The notes below the pieces were generated by a model. It had not been told where the DNA came from and made no database searches. It was given only the letters and a program-made list of their open reading frames with translations. This document shows positions 6,081 through 9,784 of a stretch of DNA of 9,784 nucleotides, piece after piece. The DNA comes from Oligoflexia bacterium (lineage in GTDB: Bacteria > Bdellovibrionota > UBA1018 > CAIMNF01), in NCBI GenBank assembly GCA_903842755.1, contig CAIMNF010000192.1:1-9784 (forward strand). Reading direction: 5' to 3'. Position numbers and translations under genes: made by a program. The stretch's first letter is position 1. Every line of letters begins with the position of its first letter.

Positions 6081-8312
6081 TTAGAATTCCCCCTTTAATC
6101 CCACGGTCGGTAAAATTGGAATTCCAGGAATGGTTTGATTGGTTTGATAGTTATAGCCGAACTGAATTCCCTCAGGATTTTGCCGGTTCAGAATGTTTTG
6201 AATATCAATGTACATTGAAAGCGTCCACACATCATAAACCCATTTTTTGTCCAGGCGTAAGTCCAGCATGATGAACGGATCCAGCCGATTTTGATAAAGC
6301 GCTCCATTGATTGGAATGTAAACGTCGTGATCTGTATCCAGAGCTGAACCAACAGGAATAGTCGATAAGGTGCCCGAAACGTACCTAAAGCGCGAAGATA
6401 TTTTCCAGTTTCGCGGTAAATCCACCGATCCAATGATCGTTAAAAGCTGAGGTTGGTCATACTGATACAAATATTCGGCGTGATTGGCATCCCATCTTAT
6501 ACTTCGGGAAAGCGTATAGGCCAAATAAATCGACCACGGACTAAATTTATAGGTGAAACTATTTTCAAACCCAATGGCACGCCCGGATCCGCCGTTCGAC
6601 CAAATGACCGTTGGATCAGAAATGACTAAGTGATTAAACCATCGAGCAAATACACCCGAATAAAGGGATGATCCCTTTGAAACCGATTCTGACAAATCTT
6701 TCTCCGCTTTGATGGTCAAATGGTATGCGGTCGAATGTTTGAGGTTCGGATTTCCATAGGAGGGGGAATAGTACTGGGGTTCAGGTGGTTCTGTATAAAG
6801 ACCTCCCGCTGTAATAAATGCTAGGGTAGGCGTGTATTGGTATCGAATACTTAATCGTGGCGAAAGTGAAGCATCGTGGATCATTGTATAATCATCAAAA
6901 CGGAGGCCAGGATAAAGTGTCCACGGTGAGTTCTCCGAGAGCTTAAGTTGATTGCTCCAATACAACCCAACAATATGTTCTGGGGCCCCTAAAATGCTCG
7001 CGGTTTTCGTTTGCGTCGTTGCAAGCGGATCTGTTACGCCACCTTGAGAGATAAATTCAGGAAGCTGAAACTGAACATCGCTCCATCGAAAGGATCCGTC
7101 AGCGCCCACGTTTAATTTCCAAAGCGAATTCAAGTGCACTTCCTGATCCGCTCGGTAACCAATCACGGAAGATCTTAAGTTAAAATAATCGCTTCCAATT
7201 TGAGTATTCACAAAGTCCCGTCCAATCCCCAGCGATGCGGTGGTTTTAGAGGCTTGGGATTGGGTCCAGGTAAGCTCAGGAAAGATTCTAAAGAAGCCCG
7301 TTTTTTCCGAAAAAGACCCATTAATCACGGGGTCCGAGTTGCCTGCATCGTTAATGACAAACCCTAAGGTGTCGATCGAACCAATCGAAACTATTTTTAG
7401 CTTAAGGTCATTCCTGATTTGATTTTGATAAATAACGGTCAAGTCATCGAAGTTGGGTGCAACGGTTAACCCGTTTTTAATCACCGCTTTTAAAACTTCT
7501 CCTACATAGCTTGCCCGTACCCCTGCGGCAATGCTTTGATGATCATCGAGCGGGACTTCGACTGCTCCGCCTGAGTTAAAAATATCTACAAAAGCCATTC
7601 CCTTGGTGCGTTTACTTTCTAGGTCGATCGTATTCAGATTAATGACTCCGCCCATGGCTCGTCCGTAATTGGCCTGATATCCAGCAGCAAGATAATCGAT
7701 GCTGGACGAAAATTCGGGAATCAACACTGAACTTAGCCCCGCAAAGTGAAAAATGATGGGGATTTCCTGGCCATCGATCGAATATTTCGTATCTTGGGGG
7801 GCTGAGCCTTGAATGATTACTTGCGAACCAAATCCAGGTGTCCGGTTAATTCCGGGAAGATTTTGGACTGCTTTCACGGGGTCAAGTCCCGCGCCCGGCA
7901 TTCCTTGCGCTTCTTTTGTTGAAAGCTGCGTGAGTGCTGTGTCTTGGTTTTCTTTTGAAGTGATCGTCGTCTCGTAAACGAAATCTGCATTCTGTTGAAT
8001 AAAAAATTTTCGCTGCAAAATCTCTTCGCCGGCCACGGAATGATCTTGCCGTTCAAATTTGTTAAAGCCCGAAATATTCGCTACCCATTTAAAGTCGCCC
8101 TCCGGCAAGGGTGGCGTAGAAAAATGGCCTTTTTCGTCGGTGGTGATTTTAATCTTTTGGGGTAGAAGGTAAAGCGTGGCATTGGGAAGCGTGTCCCGCG
8201 AGCCCTTAACGTAAAGCGTTCCGTCAAAGATGGAGGCAAATGAAACTCCTTCATAGAAGAAGCACATGATCCCCAGAACGAAAACAGCATCGGGTCGCTG
8301 CAAAATTTTCAC
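6081..8312 (-). CDS. TonB-dependent outer-membrane receptor with N-terminal CarboxypepD_reg-like domain
   Basis: A 743-residue protein, usual size. In order: signal peptide (about 1-27, hydrophobic AVFVLGIMCFF); a carboxypeptidase-regulatory-like beta domain (about 28-105, ATLYLLPQKIKITTDEKGHF region); a candidate TonB box YETTITS (113-119); the plug (about 130-230, with DPVKAVQNLPGI, IIQGSAPQDTKYSIDG and ANYGRAMGGVINLNT); then a 22-strand-type barrel with many aromatic beta strands, ending in GLKGEF with the C-terminal Phe of outer-membrane barrels. It imports a substrate across the outer membrane using TonB energy. The substrate cannot be read from sequence; no iron-specific clue is visible. 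The start is GTG at 8312, inside the tonB stop (GTGA overlap) and without its own Shine-Dalgarno, so translation depends on tonB. It directly precedes the lipoprotein gene. Confidence 0.95.
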   Translation of the reverse strand: MKILQRPDAVFVLGIMCFFYEGVSFASIFDGTLYVKGSRDTLPNATLYLLPQKIKITTDEKGHFSTPPLPEGDFKWVANISGFNKFERQDHSVAGEEILQRKFFIQQNADFVYETTITSKENQDTALTQLSTKEAQGMPGAGLDPVKAVQNLPGINRTPGFGSQVIIQGSAPQDTKYSIDGQEIPIIFHFAGLSSVLIPEFSSSIDYLAAGYQANYGRAMGGVINLNTIDLESKRTKGMAFVDIFNSGGAVEVPLDDHQSIAAGVRASYVGEVLKAVIKNGLTVAPNFDDLTVIYQNQIRNDLKLKIVSIGSIDTLGFVINDAGNSDPVINGSFSEKTGFFRIFPELTWTQSQASKTTASLGIGRDFVNTQIGSDYFNLRSSVIGYRADQEVHLNSLWKLNVGADGSFRWSDVQFQLPEFISQGGVTDPLATTQTKTASILGAPEHIVGLYWSNQLKLSENSPWTLYPGLRFDDYTMIHDASLSPRLSIRYQYTPTLAFITAGGLYTEPPEPQYYSPSYGNPNLKHSTAYHLTIKAEKDLSESVSKGSSLYSGVFARWFNHLVISDPTVIWSNGGSGRAIGFENSFTYKFSPWSIYLAYTLSRSIRWDANHAEYLYQYDQPQLLTIIGSVDLPRNWKISSRFRYVSGTLSTIPVGSALDTDHDVYIPINGALYQNRLDPFIMLDLRLDKKWVYDVWTLSMYIDIQNILNRQNPEGIQFGYNYQTNQTIPGIPILPTVGLKGEF

Positions 8313-8908
8313 TTTAAGATAAAACGATAGGAGTACCTGATTCTGATTGCAACAGGTTTGTCGGCCATTTTTGCTGGTTTAAACCTAAACTCTTTGATTG
8401 CTGCCATTGCCGCAGTGGACAAAGATGGGTCCGGAGATGAAATCACTTTTGACTCAGCCACTTTTCCCTCAGGAGAGATCACCAAATCAAAGAGCACATT
8501 TCCCGAAATTCCTTTGGCTTTAGCTTCGGCAGGGTATGGAACGCGAACTTCATTTAATAAGACCGGCATCTCACCGACCTCATATTCCTCTGATATGGGG
8601 CCATCATAAGCAGAATTCGTGCTTTCTTTTGAACTTGCTGAAGGACTCAGCGGTGTAGTGGTCGAGGGGGCGGAATGGTTGGTGACGGCCACGGGAGGAG
8701 CGGGGGCGCGGGGGGCTTTCTGGGGCGGAGGTTGCTTTTCTTTGTGTTCTTGTGTCTTGTTCGGAGGGTTGGTACTGTTCAGAATAGCCGAAATTTCAAC
8801 AGGAGGAGCCTCCGTCTGTACCTGGAGACGATGAAAAAAGACCAGGCCCACGACAAAGCTAAAGTGACCGAGGGCTGAAAAGCTCCAAGACTTTTTTTTT
8901 GACCACAT
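8309..8908 (-). CDS. tonB: TonB-family energy transducer
   Basis: A 199-residue protein. A single N-terminal TM segment (about 9-25) contains S11-x3-H15, matching the S-x3-H pair in the E. coli TonB anchor that contacts ExbB/ExbD. A Pro/Lys/Ser/Thr-rich periplasm-spanning linker follows (about 45-95), then the TonB C-terminal domain (about 118-199) with VPYPAEAKAKGISGNVLFD, ISPEGKVAESKVI and AAIKEFRFKPA. It transmits proton-motive energy to outer-membrane receptors. Position immediately upstream of a receptor, with a 4-bp overlap, suggests it is dedicated to that receptor. No exbB or exbD is in the window, so it must borrow them. The ATG at 8908 is the only reasonable start, since a stop lies in frame upstream with no start codon between; no Shine-Dalgarno is visible (AT-rich AAATACATTC before it). 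Confidence 0.93.
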   Translation of the reverse strand: MWSKKKSWSFSALGHFSFVVGLVFFHRLQVQTEAPPVEISAILNSTNPPNKTQEHKEKQPPPQKAPRAPAPPVAVTNHSAPSTTTPLSPSASSKESTNSAYDGPISEEYEVGEMPVLLNEVRVPYPAEAKAKGISGNVLFDLVISPEGKVAESKVISSPDPSLSTAAMAAIKEFRFKPAKMADKPVAIRIRYSYRFILK

Positions 8909-8954
8909 GAATGTATTTAATTTACTGAATAATGCGCAAAAGTAAAATTCTCAA

Positions 8955-8983
8955 TTGCCTTTAAAAAATTCTTTCGCTATACA
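8955..8983 (+). promoter_or_regulatory. Promoter of tRNA-Ala
   Basis: -35 TTGCCT (8955-8960), a 17-nt spacer and -10 TATACA (8978-8983), with the expected start near 8990, about 23 nt upstream of the mature tRNA. The sequence after the -10 is GGTATGACGCG, partly GC-rich, as is common for growth-rate-controlled stable-RNA promoters (the regulation is inference). It is divergent from tonB, whose own promoter in 8909-8954 I could not define; TTGAGA on the minus strand (8954-8949) is the only -35 candidate. Confidence 0.75.
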
Positions 8984-9012
8984 GGTATGACGCGTTTCAA
9001 TATTCCCGTAGT

Positions 9013-9088
9013 GGGGGTTTAGCTCAGTTGGTAGAGCACCTGCTTTGCAAGCAGGGGGTCATCGGTTCGAGTCCGTTAACCTCCACCA
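9013..9088 (+). tRNA. tRNA-Ala (anticodon UGC)
   Basis: A 76-nt cloverleaf with encoded CCA (9086-9088). The acceptor GGGGGTT (9013-9019) pairs with AACCTCC (9078-9084) and includes the G3-U70 wobble (9015/9082), the alanine identity element. D arm GCTC...GAGC; anticodon stem CCTGC/GCAGG (9039-9043/9051-9055) with loop TTTGCAA and anticodon TGC at 9046-9048. T arm ATCGG-TTCGAGT-CCGTT (9061-9077) with one U-U mismatch at 50/64. Discriminator A73. It stands alone, not in an rRNA operon, within this window. Confidence 0.98.
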
Positions 9089-9090
9089 TT

Positions 9091-9127
9091 TAAAAATAAA
9101 AAAGCCAGAATTTATATAAATTCTGGC
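9091..9127 (-). terminator. Rho-independent terminator of ompW (perfect 24-nt palindrome)
   Basis: GCCAGAATTTAT at 9104-9115 is followed directly by its exact reverse complement (9116-9127), a perfect 12-bp inverted repeat. On the minus strand it is followed by TTTTTTATTTTTA (9103-9091), a strong U-tract, about 59 nt after the ompW stop. On the plus strand, downstream of the tRNA, the hairpin is followed by CCTGCAAGC with no U-tract, so it is an ompW terminator first; it may protect or trim the tRNA 3' trailer. Confidence 0.9.
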
Positions 9128-9138
9128 CCTGCAAGCAA

Positions 9139-9177
9139 TAAACCAAAGAATAAGCCACAATAAGCCACCACAGTAAG
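9139..9177. repeat. Three short copies of a TAAGCCA-containing repeat
   Basis: AATAAGCCAC occurs twice nearly head-to-tail, followed by a diverged third copy (CAGTAAGCCATT), in the 59-nt ompW 3' leader between stop and terminator. It is short and imperfect and may be chance or slippage. The rest of 9128-9186 shows nothing else. Confidence 0.4.
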
Positions 9178-9186
9178 CCATTGAGA

Positions 9187-9784
9187 TCAAATCTTAAATC
9201 CTATTCCGACACCATAAATCCAAGGATTAATTTTTAAGGTGTCCAGCTGGGTGCTAGTGCCGGCAAGATCCAAATTGGTTTGCATCCAGACCTTCTTAAT
9301 ATCTACATTAATAAAGATATCCCCCTTAATTGGGATATCTGCACCGATTTGTAAGCTTGGTCCGAAGCTTGGGCTACTTTCAGTAACAATTGCGGTAGTC
9401 GAATTGAAAAAGAGCGTGACATTTAAGCCAACGCCGGCGTAGGGATCAAACGCTGTGCCGAGCAGATCTCGAAAGTGATACTGAGCACTTAAGGTAGGAG
9501 GAAGTACGTTGAGTGTTCCCAAGTAATTCCCCGATAAATTAACCTGGTGCCTTGCCATTCCCAAAATTAACTCTAATGAAACGTTTTTAGCGACAAAATA
9601 GCTAAAGTCAAACTCCGGCGTTCCTTGAGTTTTTACGTCAACGGGAGTTCCATTGGTCGTACTTACACTCGGGGCAATATACAGTGCTCGTGATCGAATT
9701 AGCCAAGTCCCCGCTTCGTTCGCTCGCGTTTCGCTCGCAATTCCTGTAGTTAAAAGCAGCGCAATAATTAATAGTTTTGTTTTC
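9187..9784 (-). CDS. ompW: OmpW family outer-membrane protein (5' end just outside window)
   Basis: The minus-strand frame is open from the right edge to TGA at 9189-9187, 199 visible codons. It begins KTKLLIIALLLTTGIASETRA, a signal peptide, then the OmpW N-terminus EAGTWLIRSRALYIAPS, PEFDFSYFVAKNVSLELILGMARH, LPPTLSAQYHF, DPYAGVGLNVTLFFN, FGPSLQIGADIPI, INVDIKKVWM and a closing INPWIYGVGIGFKI. These are the successive strands of the 8-stranded OmpW barrel, which has a hydrophobic channel thought to move small hydrophobic molecules. The first base read at the edge, G at 9784, could be the third base of an ATG directly preceding KTK, so probably only two bases are missing. The ATG at 9564 is internal. 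It ends in a strong hairpin terminator. The promoter is outside the window. Confidence 0.95.
   Translation of the reverse strand, partial: KTKLLIIALLLTTGIASETRANEAGTWLIRSRALYIAPSVSTTNGTPVDVKTQGTPEFDFSYFVAKNVSLELILGMARHQVNLSGNYLGTLNVLPPTLSAQYHFRDLLGTAFDPYAGVGLNVTLFFNSTTAIVTESSPSFGPSLQIGADIPIKGDIFINVDIKKVWMQTNLDLAGTSTQLDTLKINPWIYGVGIGFKI

Noticed and set aside
8358..8878. Plus-strand open frames opposite tonB (up to 83 codons)
   Set aside because: They are antisense to the Pro-rich and C-terminal TonB coding sequence, with low-complexity Gly/Arg products and no ribosome sites.
9013..9088. tRNA-Ala as an integration (att) site
   Set aside because: No second copy of the tRNA 3' end, integrase or other mobile gene is in the window. 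An 8-base TGCAAGCA match after the terminator is too short.
9090..9175. Small hydrophobic minus-strand frame starting ATGGCTTAC just after ompW
   Set aside because: It reads straight through the ompW terminator hairpin and T-tract and lacks a Shine-Dalgarno.
9710..9740. TTCGCTCGC direct repeat as a regulatory element
   Set aside because: It lies inside the ompW signal-peptide coding region and is explained by Ala/Glu/Arg codons.
1..9784. CRISPR array, insertion sequence, toxin-antitoxin or defence system
   Set aside because: No spaced repeats, transposase, inverted terminal repeats or recognisable system genes were found on either strand.

Overview
The window looks like a compact, moderately AT-rich chromosome segment of a Gram-negative bacterium. 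It carries TonB-dependent and OmpW-type outer-membrane proteins, a tRNA gene with encoded CCA, and housekeeping genes. The mix resembles the former Deltaproteobacteria, and Bdellovibrionota is my best guess: a bacterial S28 serine peptidase, many small lineage-specific genes, a Pro-rich TonB with a partner receptor and lipoprotein, and a zapA-fthC-ymdB housekeeping run. This placement is inference; nothing in the window proves it.

Layout. Bases 1-746 (+) encode the C-terminal half of an S28 serine carboxypeptidase, cut by the window edge. It converges with a two-gene minus-strand unit (1394 to 748) made of a 149-residue coiled-coil protein and, coupled to it by an ATGA overlap, a 66-residue protein that resembles part of FliG. 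A short divergent promoter region leads into a tightly packed plus-strand operon (1503-3942): zapA, fthC (5-formyl-THF cyclo-ligase), ymdB (metallophosphoesterase) and a four-TM membrane protein of unknown function. Its genes abut or overlap throughout.

From 3939 to 8908 everything is on the minus strand. In transcription order this is a three-gene unit, tonB then a TonB-dependent receptor then a lipoprotein (coupled by GTGA and TAAATG junctions), followed by a small secreted beta-rich protein with its own promoter and terminator. Last comes a 108-residue protein with a six-cysteine Gly-rich tail, whose promoter places transcription start on its ATG (leaderless). Bases 8909-9012 are a divergent regulatory gap with a good promoter for tRNA-Ala(UGC) at 9013-9088. 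A perfect 24-nt palindrome with a T-tract on the minus strand then terminates an ompW gene, which runs off the right edge about one codon short of complete.

How it fits together. The housekeeping operon couples cell-division ring assembly to folate repair and a cyclic-nucleotide phosphodiesterase. The tonB/receptor/lipoprotein unit looks like a self-contained outer-membrane uptake module with its own dedicated energy transducer; its substrate is not visible. No ExbB/ExbD genes are present. No mobile element, CRISPR array or defence system was seen. The least explained items are the Cys-tailed leaderless gene, the FliG-like/coiled-coil pair and the TonB module with its lipoprotein.
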